Positions 43,967 to 54,253 of a DNA stretch of 64,000 nt are shown piece by piece. Under the pieces are notes generated by a model. That model searched no databases. It saw only the letters and a program-made list of their open reading frames with translations, and was not told where the DNA came from. The number at the start of each line of letters is the position of its first letter. Position 1 is the first letter of the stretch. Where the stretch lies: positions 124,001 to 188,000 of the forward strand of contig JASBTI010000012.1 in assembly GCA_030148505.1 (NCBI GenBank), in the 5' to 3' direction. Position numbers and translations under genes: made by a program. The stretch is from Rhodanobacter sp. GTDB taxonomy: Bacteria > Pseudomonadota > Gammaproteobacteria > Xanthomonadales > Rhodanobacteraceae.

Positions 43967-44917
43967 TCACCACGGCGGAAGGCGGCGCAGTTGATGCGCC
44001 TGCCGGTCAATAAAGGTCTGTGCGGGATCGATGCCCTTGCTTTTGAGCGCGTGGCTGCGCACGGCCGCCTCCACCAGCACGGCGAGGTTGCGGCCCGAGG
44101 CGACAGGAATGGTAATCATCGGTACTTTCAGCTCCAGGATTTCGCGGTGACCGATGTCACCGGTCAGGCGGGTCAGGGCATCGGTTTCCTCGCCGTCGCG
44201 CAGCGGTTTGAGGTGAACCACCAGACGGAGGTATTTGGACGGTTTGACCGACATGTGGCCGAACATTTCCCGCACGTTGAGCACGCCAAGTCCACGTACT
44301 TCCAACAAGTCCTGCAGTAGCTCCGGGCAGCTGCCGTCGATGACATCCGGAGCAATCAGGGTGAACTCGGTGGCGTCATCGGCAACCAGCCGATGGCCAC
44401 GGCTGATCAACTCCAGCGCCAGCTCGCTCTTGCCGGAGCCGGCCTCACCGGTAATCAGCACGCCGATCGAAAACACCTCGAGAAACACGCCATGCAGGGT
44501 GGTTTTTGCCGCCAGCATGCGTGCCAGGTGGTATTGCAGATACGTCAGCAGTTCGTGGCCGCGCTTGGGACTGGTCCACAGCGGGGTATCGGTTTCCTCG
44601 GCCACCTCGCGCAGGTCGGCGGGTATTGCCTGATCCTTGGTGACTATCAGGGCGACTGGCTGATAGGCGGCAATCTTGTGCATCACTTCCCAGCGCTGAC
44701 GGGAATCCAGACTGTCCAAGTAGTTCAGTTCTTCGGTGCCGATGATCTGGATCTTGTTCGGGTAGATGACATTCAGGTACCCGATCAGCGAGGGGCGGCG
44801 CGCCTTGGCGACGGTGGGCTCCAGCGCGCGGGATTCGCCACGCATGCCTGACACCCAGCGCAGCGCCATGCGCTCGTGGACACCGTCGTAAAGTTGTCGG
44901 GCACTGATCCGATCCAC
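43967..44917 (-). CDS. hprK: HPr kinase/phosphorylase
   Basis: 316 residues. N-terminal domain '[30 protein letters not shown]', Walker A '[29 protein letters not shown]', and the K-loop/signature '[15 protein letters not shown]'. It phosphorylates and dephosphorylates HPr Ser46. A ptsN (EIIA-Ntr) gene usually lies between hpf and hprK in related genomes; only a 153-bp spacer with a hairpin is found here. Confidence 0.96.
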   Translation of the reverse strand: MDRISARQLYDGVHERMALRWVSGMRGESRALEPTVAKARRPSLIGYLNVIYPNKIQIIGTEELNYLDSLDSRQRWEVMHKIAAYQPVALIVTKDQAIPADLREVAEETDTPLWTSPKRGHELLTYLQYHLARMLAAKTTLHGVFLEVFSIGVLITGEAGSGKSELALELISRGHRLVADDATEFTLIAPDVIDGSCPELLQDLLEVRGLGVLNVREMFGHMSVKPSKYLRLVVHLKPLRDGEETDALTRLTGDIGHREILELKVPMITIPVASGRNLAVLVEAAVRSHALKSKGIDPAQTFIDRQAHQLRRLPPW

Positions 44918-45030
44918 GGCTGAACATCCTCATCGGCTGCACGCCAGGGACAGACATCGGCAGCATGAGGCCATTGTGCCAGTTCGGATGGTCGTCGTCG
45001 TCGACTCAGTGTGCCGGAATCGAATGAGAG

Positions 45031-45055
45031 CGACCCGCCTGGGTCAGGCGGGTCG
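45031..45055 (-). terminator. Stem-loop between hpf and hprK
   Basis: A 9-bp perfect GC-rich stem (CGACCCGCC at 45031-45039, GGCGGGTCG at 45047-45055) with a seven-base loop, 16 bp after the hpf stop. No U tract follows on the minus strand (CTCTCATTC), so it may be a weak terminator or an attenuator that separates rpoN-hpf from hprK-rapZ-PTS. Confidence 0.55.
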
Positions 45056-45070
45056 TGGTTGATAAGGTCG

Positions 45071-45394
45071 TCAGCCGTACAGGCGTTCCTGACGGACTTC
45101 GCGCTGGTGCTTGTCGCACACTTTCTCGCGGTGCTTGCGCAGTTGATTGACCAGCTTGTCGAACACTACATCGATGGAGGCGTACATGTCGGCTTCGGCG
45201 GCTTCGGCATGCAAGGTATTGCCGGGGACGGCCAGTGTGCCTTCGGCGCACTGCTGCAGCTTGTCGATCGACAATACGATAGTGAGGCCTATCAGCTTGT
45301 CGTCGAGGCGGGTGAGGCGGTCGAGTCGGGCGGTCGCGTGGTCGCGGAGCGCCTGGGTGATCTCAAGATGCTGACCGCTGAGTTGGAATTGCAT
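45071..45394 (-). CDS. hpf: Ribosome hibernation promoting factor, short form
   Basis: 107 residues from ATG 45394, with GGAGG six bases upstream. 'MQFQLSGQHLEITQALRDHATARLDRLTRL' and 'EADMYASIDVVFDKLVNQLRKHREKVCDKHQ' are the HPF/YfiA fold; no long C-terminal dimerisation domain, so short HPF. It binds 30S subunits in stationary phase. Follows rpoN, the standard neighbour. Confidence 0.95.
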   Translation of the reverse strand: MQFQLSGQHLEITQALRDHATARLDRLTRLDDKLIGLTIVLSIDKLQQCAEGTLAVPGNTLHAEAAEADMYASIDVVFDKLVNQLRKHREKVCDKHQREVRQERLYG

Positions 45395-45539
45395 GGTGCG
45401 CCTCCTTTGGTGGTACAGCCGCCTTGGGCGGCGGGTTCGAATCGCTGCCCCGAGGGCAATAACGATTCGTGGAACAAGACTCCATGAATAATGGACGCTT
45501 TTCCGGTGTATCAAGTTCCCTCCGTCAGGGAGTTTCAGG

Positions 45540-47009
45540 TCAACTGGCACGCTGCCTCTCACTGGAGCTTGGAATGCGCAGGCCCTCACGGTACTTGGCG
45601 ACGGTGCGCCGCGCCACTTGGATGCCTTTGCGCCGAAGCTCTTCGGCAATTGCCTGGTCGGACAGCGGCTTACGTGAATCCTCGGTATCGACCAACTTGC
45701 GCAGCATGGCCTGGATGGCGGTGGCCGATGCACTGCCACCGTCCTCGGTGGACACGCCACTGGAGAAGAAGTACTTCAATTCGAAGGTGCCACGCGGGGT
45801 ATGCATGTATTTGCGCGTGGTAACACGGGAAATCGTCGACTCGTGCATGCCCACTTCCTCGGCCACTTCACGCAATACCAGCGGATGCATGGCTTCCGGC
45901 CCGTAGTCAAGAAACGCGCTCTGCCGGCGCACGATGGCATCGGCGACCTTGAGCAGGGTTTCGGCACGCGACTCCAGGCTCTTGATCAACCAGCGGGCTT
46001 CCTGCAGCTGGCCGCGCATCCAGCTGGCATCCTCGCCCCGTGCCTGGGCGATCAGTCCGCAATAGTGCTGGTTCAGGCCAAGCCGGGGCTGGCAATCGGC
46101 GTTCAGGCTGACCCGCCAGCGGTTACCGTCGCGTATGGCATAGACATCCGGCGCAACATATTCCACCGGTGTCGTATCCAGCGCGGCACCGGGGCGCGGA
46201 TCGAGGCTCCGGATCAGTACGGCGGCGGCGGCGACATCGTCCTCGCTGGCACGCAGGCGTCGCGCGATACGGACAATGTCGTTGCGCGCCAGCAACTCCA
46301 GTTCGGCATCCACTATGCGCAAAGCCAGTTCGCGCTGTTCCGTATCCGGATCGAACTGCTCCAGCTGCACCCGTAGGCAGTCGCGCAAATCCAGGCTACC
46401 CACACCGATCGGGTCGAAACCCTGCAATTGCCGTCGCACCGCCTCGACGTCATCGATGCTGGCCATCAGTTCGGCGGGTAGTGCAGCGAGAATCGCCTCG
46501 AGCCCTTCTGTCAGGTAGCCGGCACTGTTCAGCGCGTCGATCAATACCGTGGCGATGAGATGCTGGCGTGGGTCGAACGAGGCCAGATTAAGCTGCCAGA
46601 CCAGGTGTTGCTGAAGCGTCTCCGGCGCGGCGTTTTGTGGTTCGAAGTCGTCATCACCACGGGAGGGGGCGCTACTGCTGCCACTGCTGCCCTGGTGCGA
46701 AAAGTCCATCGGCGATTCGGATACACCGCCGCGATCGGCCCAGTCGGTGCTGTCGCTTTCATCGCCGTCACCACTGCTGCCAGCCGTCGTGCTTTCGACG
46801 GAGGGGTAGTCGGCTTTCAGCGCATCGTCGTCAAGCGTTTCGAGCTCTTCGCCTTCCTCCTCGAACTCCAGGAGGGGGTTGCCTTCGGCGATTTGCCGCA
46901 GCTCAGCCTCAAGCTCCAGTTGCGACAGTTGCAACAGCTTGATCGCCTGCTGCAGTTGCGGCGTCAGGGTCAGTTGCTGATGGAGGCGAAACTGGAGTGC
47001 GGGTTTCAT
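45540..47009 (-). CDS. rpoN: RNA polymerase sigma-54 factor
   Basis: 489 residues from ATG 47009. Gln/Leu-rich activator region 'LQFRLHQQLTLTPQLQQAIKLLQLSQLELEAEL', an acidic Ser/Asp linker (about 60-115), core-binding domain, DNA-binding 'MHPLVLREVAEEVGMHESTISRVTTRKYMHTPRGTFELKYFFS', and the RpoN box 'ARRTVAKYRE'. In Lysobacterales sigma-54 is used for pilin and flagellar genes among others. Followed by hpf. Confidence 0.97.
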   Translation of the reverse strand: MKPALQFRLHQQLTLTPQLQQAIKLLQLSQLELEAELRQIAEGNPLLEFEEEGEELETLDDDALKADYPSVESTTAGSSGDGDESDSTDWADRGGVSESPMDFSHQGSSGSSSAPSRGDDDFEPQNAAPETLQQHLVWQLNLASFDPRQHLIATVLIDALNSAGYLTEGLEAILAALPAELMASIDDVEAVRRQLQGFDPIGVGSLDLRDCLRVQLEQFDPDTEQRELALRIVDAELELLARNDIVRIARRLRASEDDVAAAAVLIRSLDPRPGAALDTTPVEYVAPDVYAIRDGNRWRVSLNADCQPRLGLNQHYCGLIAQARGEDASWMRGQLQEARWLIKSLESRAETLLKVADAIVRRQSAFLDYGPEAMHPLVLREVAEEVGMHESTISRVTTRKYMHTPRGTFELKYFFSSGVSTEDGGSASATAIQAMLRKLVDTEDSRKPLSDQAIAEELRRKGIQVARRTVAKYREGLRIPSSSERQRAS

Positions 47010-47111
47010 GCCAACCGGACTGAGGGAGCTTGGCCACATCCTAGCGCGTGGCTGCAGTGGCAGCCATAGCCAGAAAGCCCTGCCGGCTTTGGTGGGCGTC
47101 CAGTCGTGTTC

Positions 47112-47831
47112 TCAGAGACGGAATTCGCGGCCCAGATAGACCTCGCGCACCCGTTCATCGGCAAGGATATGAGCTGGCGTGCCGCGGGCGAGCACTTCGC
47201 CATCGCTGAGGATATATGCGCGATCGCAGATACCCAGGGTCTCGCGCACGTTGTGATCGGTGATCAGCACGCCGATGCCACGCTCCTTGAGGTGGCGCAC
47301 AATGCGCTGGATCTCACCGACGGAGATCGGGTCGACGCCGGCAAAGGGCTCATCCAGCAGCATGTAGCGCGGGTGCGCTGCCAATGCGCGGGCAATTTCC
47401 ACGCGGCGGCGCTCACCACCGGACAGGCTGATGCCCTTCTGCCCGGCGATGTGGGCGATTTTCAGTTCGTCTAGCAGGCTTTCCTGTTCGCTGCGGCGCT
47501 GTTGTGTGCTGAGCCCCTCGCGCAATTCCAGTACGGCCATGATGTTGTCGGCCACGCTGAGGCGGCGGAACACCGAGGCTTCCTGGGGCAGATAGCCGAT
47601 ACCCAGTCGCGCCCGCGCGTGCATGGGCAGACCGGTGATGTCCTGCTTGTCGAGCTGGATACGACCCGCATCGGCCTCGACCAGACCCACTACCATGTAG
47701 AAGCATGTTGTCTTGCCAGCTCCGTTGGGGCCAAGCAAGCCGACTACCTCGCCCTCGCGGATCGAGAATCCGAAATCGCGTACGACCTGGCGCGACTTGA
47801 AACTTTTCTGCAGACCTTCGGCGGAGAGCAT
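47112..47831 (-). CDS. lptB: LPS export ABC transporter ATPase LptB
   Basis: 239 residues: Walker A '[20 protein letters not shown]', Q-loop '[25 protein letters not shown]', signature '[15 protein letters not shown]', Walker B '[19 protein letters not shown]', H-loop '[17 protein letters not shown]'. Energises LPS extraction from the inner membrane with LptFG, which are not in the window. Three bases after lptA. Confidence 0.97.
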   Translation of the reverse strand: MLSAEGLQKSFKSRQVVRDFGFSIREGEVVGLLGPNGAGKTTCFYMVVGLVEADAGRIQLDKQDITGLPMHARARLGIGYLPQEASVFRRLSVADNIMAVLELREGLSTQQRRSEQESLLDELKIAHIAGQKGISLSGGERRRVEIARALAAHPRYMLLDEPFAGVDPISVGEIQRIVRHLKERGIGVLITDHNVRETLGICDRAYILSDGEVLARGTPAHILADERVREVYLGREFRL

Positions 47832-47834
47832 GGC

Positions 47835-48401
47835 TTACGGTTGTCCCTTGGCCGGCGCCGGCGATTTGGGCGCCGCGGACTTCGGTTTAGGCTGGAAAGT
47901 CATGTGGACCAGGCCGTCGCCGTTGCTTTCGCCGGTCATCTGGCTGGTCTGGGTGTTGTAGGTGAGCGTGTCGCCGCTCGCCGCACCGCGACCCTTCTGC
48001 GTGACCGTCGCATGACCCGAAAGCACGGCGATCTGCTTGATGTTGTTGTAGTCGATACTGTCGGCAGCACCGGTCATCAGGTTGTCGTTGTCGTCCAGTT
48101 GCTGGATGTGGGCCGGGTTGCCGGTAATGACGACACGGCTGATCTGGCTGTTGCCGTCGAAATAGACCTTGGCCACGCTTCCGGTGGCCTTCAGCGTGCC
48201 TTGGGTGATACTGACCTTGCCGGTCAAGGTGCTGGTGCTGTTGGGCTTCTGGAAGCCGTCGAAATGCTGCGCATTGACCTGCATCGGCTGTTCGCGATCG
48301 TTGCTCCGGGCAAAACCCGGGCCGATGGCGAGCAGGCCCAGTGCCAGCAGGACGAACTTAGCGCCCGGGCTGATGCGGCGGAAACGTGGCGTGGACGTCA
48401 T
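47835..48401 (-). CDS. lptA: LPS periplasmic transport protein LptA
   Basis: 188 residues from ATG 48401, with GGAG upstream and signal peptide 'RRISPGAKFVLLALGLLAIGPGFA'. OstA/LptA beta-jellyroll: 'QPMQVNAQHFDGFQKPNSTSTLTGKVSITQGTLKATGSVAKVYF', 'DYNNIKQIAVLSGHATVTQKGRGAASGDTLTYN'. Lys/Pro/Ala-rich tail. Forms the periplasmic bridge for LPS. Its first 14 codons overlap the 3' end of lptC by 44 bases. Confidence 0.93.
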   Translation of the reverse strand: MTSTPRFRRISPGAKFVLLALGLLAIGPGFARSNDREQPMQVNAQHFDGFQKPNSTSTLTGKVSITQGTLKATGSVAKVYFDGNSQISRVVITGNPAHIQQLDDNDNLMTGAADSIDYNNIKQIAVLSGHATVTQKGRGAASGDTLTYNTQTSQMTGESNGDGLVHMTFQPKPKSAAPKSPAPAKGQP

Positions 48402-48987
48402 CGAGCAGCTCCAGATGTTTGTCATTGAGATTGGCACGCATGCCGATGCCGCTGATTGTAGAGGCTCCCCTGATAATCCGTGCCGGAGCCGCGGTGACCA
48501 GGCGGTTTTCCCTGGGCCAGAAGGTGACGTCGGCGGTATGCATTTCCGACGCAAGCGTGTGGTCGAAGGCCGGCCGATGCATATAGACCGGTCCTTGCAG
48601 CTTGAGCAAGGTGCCGCTTTTGTTGACCCAGCCGTAGCGTGACCGACCTTGCCAGTCGGGTATGCCGGCCTGCTTCGACGGAAGCTGGAAGGTCGGTGAA
48701 GTGAGGTATAGCGAGTCGTCGCCTTCACGCCGCTCGATATGTGGCGATTGCAGCGCGAAACTTGGCTGGCCGAGCCGGTTGTACTCGGTCACCCGCGCAT
48801 CCGTCAGCGTATAGGCCGAGCGCGGCGGCCCGACAAAATCATGTCGGCTAGTTGCCGGTCCGAGCCACCACAGCAGCAGCTGGGCGAGACCCCCGGCAAG
48901 CGCCAGCGCGATGATCGCCACCGGCAGGCGTCGATCGCGTAGCCACCTTCCGGGCGAAGGGCCCGCCTGAGCGAGTTGTGCCGTCAT
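48358..48987 (-). CDS. lptC: LPS export protein LptC
   Basis: 209 residues from ATG 48987 (an upstream ATG at 49044 would overlap kdsC). One anchor ('LPVAIIALALAGGLAQLLLWWLG') and a periplasmic OstA-like fold 'SAYTLTDARVTEYNRLGQPSFALQSPHIERREGDDSLYLTSPTFQL'. Accepts LPS from LptBFG and hands it to LptA. Start is moderately certain. Unusually long overlap with lptA. Confidence 0.9.
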   Translation of the reverse strand: MTAQLAQAGPSPGRWLRDRRLPVAIIALALAGGLAQLLLWWLGPATSRHDFVGPPRSAYTLTDARVTEYNRLGQPSFALQSPHIERREGDDSLYLTSPTFQLPSKQAGIPDWQGRSRYGWVNKSGTLLKLQGPVYMHRPAFDHTLASEMHTADVTFWPRENRLVTAAPARIIRGASTISGIGMRANLNDKHLELLDDVHATFPPHQPGR

Positions 48988-49018
48988 GCGCTGACGGCCC
49001 GGTCGAGCGGTGCGCGGC

Positions 49019-49567
49019 TCACGACCAGTGCTTCCGTTCGTCACTGTCCTTGCCTTGCGCCAACAGGATCAGGTCGCAGGCCTCGCGTGCCGCGCCTCTG
49101 CCGCCGCGCTGCAGGGTTTGCCAGTGCGCTTGCGCGACCACCCATGGATGGGCATTGGCGACCGCCACGGCGAGTCCGGCGATGCCCATCGGTGCGAGAT
49201 CGGGCAGGTCGTCGCCGACAAAGGCCGCCTGTTCGGGGGTGAGCTGGAGTGCATCGAGCAATTCCAGCAGGCAGGCGCGCTTGTCATTCTGACCCTGATA
49301 GACATGAGCGATGTCCAGTTCTTCGGCGCGCAAGGCGACCGGATGGCTGATCCGTGCGGTAATCAGAGCTACCTGCACACCGTGGGCCTGCAAGCGTTTC
49401 AGGCCAAGCCCGTCGTGCACATGGAATACCTTGGTCTCGCGCCCGTCCTCGCCATACCACAATCGTCCGTCGGTCAAGGTACCGTCTACGTCAAATACCG
49501 CTAAGCGCACCCTGGCGGCGCGGGCGCGGATGTCGGCAGGGATGTCGGCGAGATAACTTGAGTTCAC
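49019..49567 (-). CDS. kdsC: 3-deoxy-D-manno-octulosonate 8-phosphate phosphatase
   Basis: 182 residues of the HAD C0 type: 'LAVFDVDGTLTDGRLWY' with the nucleophile Asp, 'VALITARIS', 'HVYQGQNDKRACLLELL' and 'AAFVGDDLPDLAPMGIAGLAVAVANAHP'. Dephosphorylates Kdo-8-phosphate for LPS core synthesis. GTG start. 118 bp after kdsD. Confidence 0.95.
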   Translation of the reverse strand: MNSSYLADIPADIRARAARVRLAVFDVDGTLTDGRLWYGEDGRETKVFHVHDGLGLKRLQAHGVQVALITARISHPVALRAEELDIAHVYQGQNDKRACLLELLDALQLTPEQAAFVGDDLPDLAPMGIAGLAVAVANAHPWVVAQAHWQTLQRGGRGAAREACDLILLAQGKDSDERKHWS

Positions 49568-49685
49568 GGGCCTGGATCAGGTGGGTGAGGGGGATGGCAT
49601 GGAGCCTGCGAAAGAGCATGGTGACGGCTGAACTGGAATCACGAGCTTCGCCGGTTTCCACCCACTCCGCCCGGTGGTGGTCTTA

Positions 49686-50696
49686 TCAAACCACGCGGGC
49701 TCGTAGCAGATCATGAATATTCAGCGCACCGACGACGCGATGGTCGGCGTCGACGACCAATAACGCGTGAATCTGATGCTTTTCCATCAGCTGGGCTGCT
49801 TCGGCGGCCAGCTTCTCGGCACTGATCGTTTTCGGGCCACGGGTCATCAGGTCGGCGACGCGGGCGCGGCGCAGGTCCACGTCCTGGTCGTCCAGTGCGC
49901 GGCGAAGGTCGCCATCGGTGAACACACCGAGCAGGCGTTGCCCTTCATCGACCACGGCGGTCATGCCCAGGTGCTTGCGGGTCATTTCCACCAGCGCACC
50001 GGTCAGGCTCGCCTCCGGCGGTACTTTGGGGATGTTGTCGCCGGTATGCATCAGGTCGCTGATGCGTAACAGCAGACGTCGACCCAGGCTGCCGGCGGGG
50101 TGCGAACGGGCGAAGTCGTCCGAGGTGAATCCACGCGCCTCGAGCAAGGCGATCGCCAGCGCATCGCCCAGGACCAGTGCGACCGTGGTGCTGGTGGTGG
50201 GCGCCAACCCCAACGGGCAGGCCTCGCTGGAAATACTGCCGTCCAGGTGCACGTCGGCCTGACTGGCCAGCGACGAACCGGGTTTGCCGGTGATCGCGAT
50301 CAACGGTATGCCTTGACGCTTGATCACCGGCAGAATGAACAGCAGTTCGTCAGTTTCACCGGAATAGGACAGCGCCAACACCACATCGGCGGGCTGGATC
50401 ATCCCCAGGTCGCCATGGCTGGCTTCGCCCGGGTGCACAAAGAACGCCGGTGTGCCGGTGGAGGCGAGGGTGGCGGCGATCTTGCGCGCGATATGGCCGG
50501 ATTTGCCCATGCCGCTGACAATCACCCGACCCTTGCAGGCAAGGATCACGCGACAGGCTTCGGCAAAGTCTGTACCGATGCGCGACTCCAGCGCGTCGAT
50601 TGCCCTGGCTTCGGTCGTGATCACGGCGCGCGCGCTGGCCACGATGGCTTCCGGGTCCAGCGCGGTGGCAGCAAGCGGAAGGGTGTGTGCGTTCAT
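49686..50696 (-). CDS. kdsD: D-arabinose 5-phosphate isomerase
   Basis: 336 residues from ATG 50696. SIS domain (about 40-175) with 'VSGMGKSGHIARKIAATLASTGTPAFFVHPGEASHGDLGMI' and 'LSYSGETDELL', then two CBS domains (about 210-330, 'VVDEGQRLLGVFTDGDLRRAL', 'ALLVVDADHRVVGALNIHDLLRA'). First dedicated step of Kdo synthesis. Heads the kdsD-kdsC-lptC-lptA-lptB-rpoN-hpf run. Confidence 0.96.
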   Translation of the reverse strand: MNAHTLPLAATALDPEAIVASARAVITTEARAIDALESRIGTDFAEACRVILACKGRVIVSGMGKSGHIARKIAATLASTGTPAFFVHPGEASHGDLGMIQPADVVLALSYSGETDELLFILPVIKRQGIPLIAITGKPGSSLASQADVHLDGSISSEACPLGLAPTTSTTVALVLGDALAIALLEARGFTSDDFARSHPAGSLGRRLLLRISDLMHTGDNIPKVPPEASLTGALVEMTRKHLGMTAVVDEGQRLLGVFTDGDLRRALDDQDVDLRRARVADLMTRGPKTISAEKLAAEAAQLMEKHQIHALLVVDADHRVVGALNIHDLLRARVV

Positions 50697-50778
50697 GGGG
50701 TCTCGGGCAAAAAGGGGACTCAAGGATCATGGGCGGCAGCCCGACGACAGACCACTCGTCGCGCCTCGCCATCATTTC

Positions 50779-50809
50779 TGTGCCAGTGAATTTCCATTAC
50801 CATGGCACA
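50779..50809. promoter_or_regulatory. Inverted repeat in the kdsD/ibaG spacer
   Basis: TGTGCCA (50779-50785) and TGGCACA (50803-50809) are exact inverted copies 17 bp apart in the 211-bp divergent spacer. The rightward promoter is not clear; TATTTT (50814-50819) is a possible -10. It may be an operator or a chance dyad. Confidence 0.35.
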
Positions 50810-50907
50810 TTCGTATTTTAGCGTCATAAGTCGATGCGTTGGATTCGGACCACCCCCCGACTCCGCGACGATGCATCGACCCCGCTCTCGAATGGACTTA
50901 ATTACCG

Positions 50908-51147
50908 ATGGACTCAAGCCGTATCCAGGCAATGATTGAACAGGGGTTGCCCGGCGCGCGGGCTGAAGTCAGTGGCGCTGACGGCGTGCATTTCGAGGCC
51001 ACCGTGGTCGCCAGCCAGTTCGCCGGCAAGTTGCCACTGGCGAGGCACCGGCTGGTGTACGCCACGTTGGGTGAGTTGATGGGCGGCGCGATCCACGCCT
51101 TGGCCCTGAAGACCCTTACCCCCGAGGAAGCGGCTGCCCGTTCTTGA
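50908..51147 (+). CDS. ibaG: BolA-family protein (IbaG-like)
   Basis: 79 residues, single BolA fold: 'GADGVHFEATVVASQFAGKLPLARHRLVYATLGELMGGAIHALALKTLTPEE' with the conserved His residues that bind Fe-S clusters with a monothiol glutaredoxin. Placement directly before murA is the widespread ibaG-murA pair. The ribosome site is weak. Confidence 0.92.
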   Translation: MDSSRIQAMIEQGLPGARAEVSGADGVHFEATVVASQFAGKLPLARHRLVYATLGELMGGAIHALALKTLTPEEAAARS

Positions 51148-51178
51148 TGGCGACGGCCGCACCCTACTGTTTGATTGA

Positions 51179-52447
<1,269 letters not shown>

Positions 52448-52475
52448 GGCCGCATCAACGCAAGGAGGGCGTGCC

Positions 52476-52799
52476 ATGACCTACTGGCGATTGCAGAACA
52501 TTCCCGAGCTCCAGGCAGTGCTGCCGTCGCGCCAACGGCGCCTGTGGCGCGAGGCGGTGAGCCGCAGCAATACGGTAAAAGGAGCTCTCGCGTCGTTTCT
52601 GTTGTTTGGACTGGGCTTCCTGGGTAGCGATCTGACGGCGGGATACCTGGGACATGCGACCGGCTGGATTCAGGTGGCTGCCACGCTGCTCGGCGTGTGG
52701 GTGGCTTACGGGGTCAACGCCTATGGGCTTATTCAGCCGCGCGCCCGGCGCTGGCTGCGCGCGCATGCCGACGCGCTGGATCGCTACGTCAGCGACTGA
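52476..52799 (+). CDS. Small membrane protein of unknown function
   Basis: 107 residues from ATG 52476, with AAGGAGG seven to thirteen bases upstream. Basic N-terminal part ('LPSRQRRLWREAVSRSN'), then two hydrophobic spans (about 36-58 and 62-85) and a basic C-terminus. No family recognised. It lies 28 bp after murA and may be cotranscribed. Confidence 0.75.
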   Translation: MTYWRLQNIPELQAVLPSRQRRLWREAVSRSNTVKGALASFLLFGLGFLGSDLTAGYLGHATGWIQVAATLLGVWVAYGVNAYGLIQPRARRWLRAHADALDRYVSD

Positions 52800-52803
52800 G
52801 CAT

Positions 52804-53511
52804 TCACGGCCGGGTAAAGCTGACCAGCTTCATCACCAGGGTGCCGCCGTCGTGTTGTGACAGCTCTACCGGCACCGGGTAGCGATCGGGGACGTACCAG
52901 GCACTGAAGCCGCGATCGGCATCGGTGCGGTCGATCCGCTCGGCCTGGAACGTTCCCGCCGGAACCTTGACGGTTTCCTTCGCGGATACCTCGAAGGTCT
53001 GGGTTTGTACCTCCTGCTTCACCGCCACGGGCAGGATGATGTGGCATTTGCCTTGGCGCAAGGCCAGCCCCAGCGCCAAGGGCGTGGTATTGCGCTCGAC
53101 GATGCCGGGGCTGGCGGGGTAGCTGTGATGCTCCTTGCCCTGCACCGTGGTCACCTTATTTTTCGACCAGTCGACCCGCAAGTGGCTCTGCTTGTGCTTG
53201 ATCGCCGCATTCAGCTGATAGTCGTAGCTGATCGCCTCGGGCAAATCGCCTCGCCAGCGAAATCGCGAGGTCTGCCGGATACTGGCGCCGAGCAGGGCGG
53301 CGAGTCCGGCGGTACCCTGGATGTTTGTGTTGAAGATCCACACGCCCTGACCCTCGGCATGCAGGCTCAGGGTCGCCGCACCCATCGGCGCGCCGTTGCG
53401 GGTGACTTCGTAGCGGGCGGTGAAGTCGCTGAGCGGTGCGGCGAGTACGCGCTGGCCGGCGAGCAGTAACCCAAGGCCGAACAACGAAGCGAGCAGGGTA
53501 CGGGTAGTCAT
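52804..53511 (-). CDS. DUF3108 exported protein
   Basis: 235 residues from ATG 53511, signal peptide 'MTTRTLLASLFGLGLLLAGQRVLA'. Mature part begins 'DFTARYEVTRNGAPMGAATLSLHAEGQG' and ends 'TFQAERIDRTDADRGFSAWYVPDRYPVPVELSQHDGGTLVMKLVSF', the DUF3108 layout of a periplasmic beta-barrel-like fold of unknown role. Next to purN as in other Lysobacterales. Confidence 0.88.
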   Translation of the reverse strand: MTTRTLLASLFGLGLLLAGQRVLAAPLSDFTARYEVTRNGAPMGAATLSLHAEGQGVWIFNTNIQGTAGLAALLGASIRQTSRFRWRGDLPEAISYDYQLNAAIKHKQSHLRVDWSKNKVTTVQGKEHHSYPASPGIVERNTTPLALGLALRQGKCHIILPVAVKQEVQTQTFEVSAKETVKVPAGTFQAERIDRTDADRGFSAWYVPDRYPVPVELSQHDGGTLVMKLVSFTRP

Positions 53512-53546
53512 GGGCCGAGTCTGCTGGGAGGAGGCTGAACCGGATG

Positions 53547-54218
53547 TCACTCGGCGTGCTGCAGGCCTTGCTCGCCGAGCACCAGTGGCGCTGTCAGGGC
53601 TTGCCCATCGAGCTGGGGTGCCTGGTTCTGCCATTGCAGGCGGCGCGTTGCCAGCAAGGCCAGCACCGCCGGCAGCAAACGGTGTTCATGCGATAGCAGG
53701 CGTTGCGCCAGACGGTCTTCGTCGTCTCCCGGCTGGATCGCCATGCGCGCTTGCGCAATCACCGGGCCGCCATCCAGTTCGGCGGTGACGAAATGCACGC
53801 TGGCACCGTGTTCCCGGTCACCGGCTTCCAGAGCACGACGATGGGTGTGCAAGCCCCGGTATTTGGGCAGCAGCGAGGGGTGGATGTTGATCATCCGACC
53901 GACCCAGGGCGCCAGGGTCTCGCCGTCAAGTATGCGCATGAAGCCGGCCAGTACCAGCAGTTCGGCGCCGCTGTCGGCGGTCCGCGTGAACAGGTCGCGA
54001 TCAAAGGCGCGACGATCCGGATAGCTGCGGGGGGCAAGTGCCAGTGTGGGGATCCCGGCCGCTTCAGCCAGCCGCAAGGCGCCAGCAGTAGCCTTGTCAC
54101 TGGCCACCAACACGAACTCTACCGGCAGTTCGCCGCGGCTACGGGCTTCGAGCAGCGCGGCCAGGTTGCTGCCGCGGCCTGACGCAAGCACGGCAACACG
54201 CATGGGTTGAGTCATCAT
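53547..54218 (-). CDS. purN: Phosphoribosylglycinamide formyltransferase
   Basis: About 223 residues; transfers formyl from 10-formyl-THF to GAR. 'VAVLASGRGSNLAALLEA', 'NIHPSLLPKYRGLHTHRRALEAGDREHGASVHFVTAELDGGPVIAQ' includes the catalytic Asn, His and Asp. Start at one of two adjacent ATGs (54218 or 54215). Follows purM by 35 bp. Confidence 0.95.
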   Translation of the reverse strand: MMTQPMRVAVLASGRGSNLAALLEARSRGELPVEFVLVASDKATAGALRLAEAAGIPTLALAPRSYPDRRAFDRDLFTRTADSGAELLVLAGFMRILDGETLAPWVGRMINIHPSLLPKYRGLHTHRRALEAGDREHGASVHFVTAELDGGPVIAQARMAIQPGDDEDRLAQRLLSHEHRLLPAVLALLATRRLQWQNQAPQLDGQALTAPLVLGEQGLQHAE

Positions 54219-54253
54219 GGTCAAGAGCAATCGTTAAGAACGGGAAGCGATGT

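Noticed and set aside
45395-45539. Two short hairpins between rpoN and hpf
   Set aside because: Stems of five or six pairs with interior mismatches and no U tract; not distinguishable from chance in GC-rich DNA.
50803-50819. Sigma-54-like TGGCAC element before ibaG
   Set aside because: The -24-like TGGCAC is present but the essential GC of the -12 element is missing (TATT instead of TTGC).
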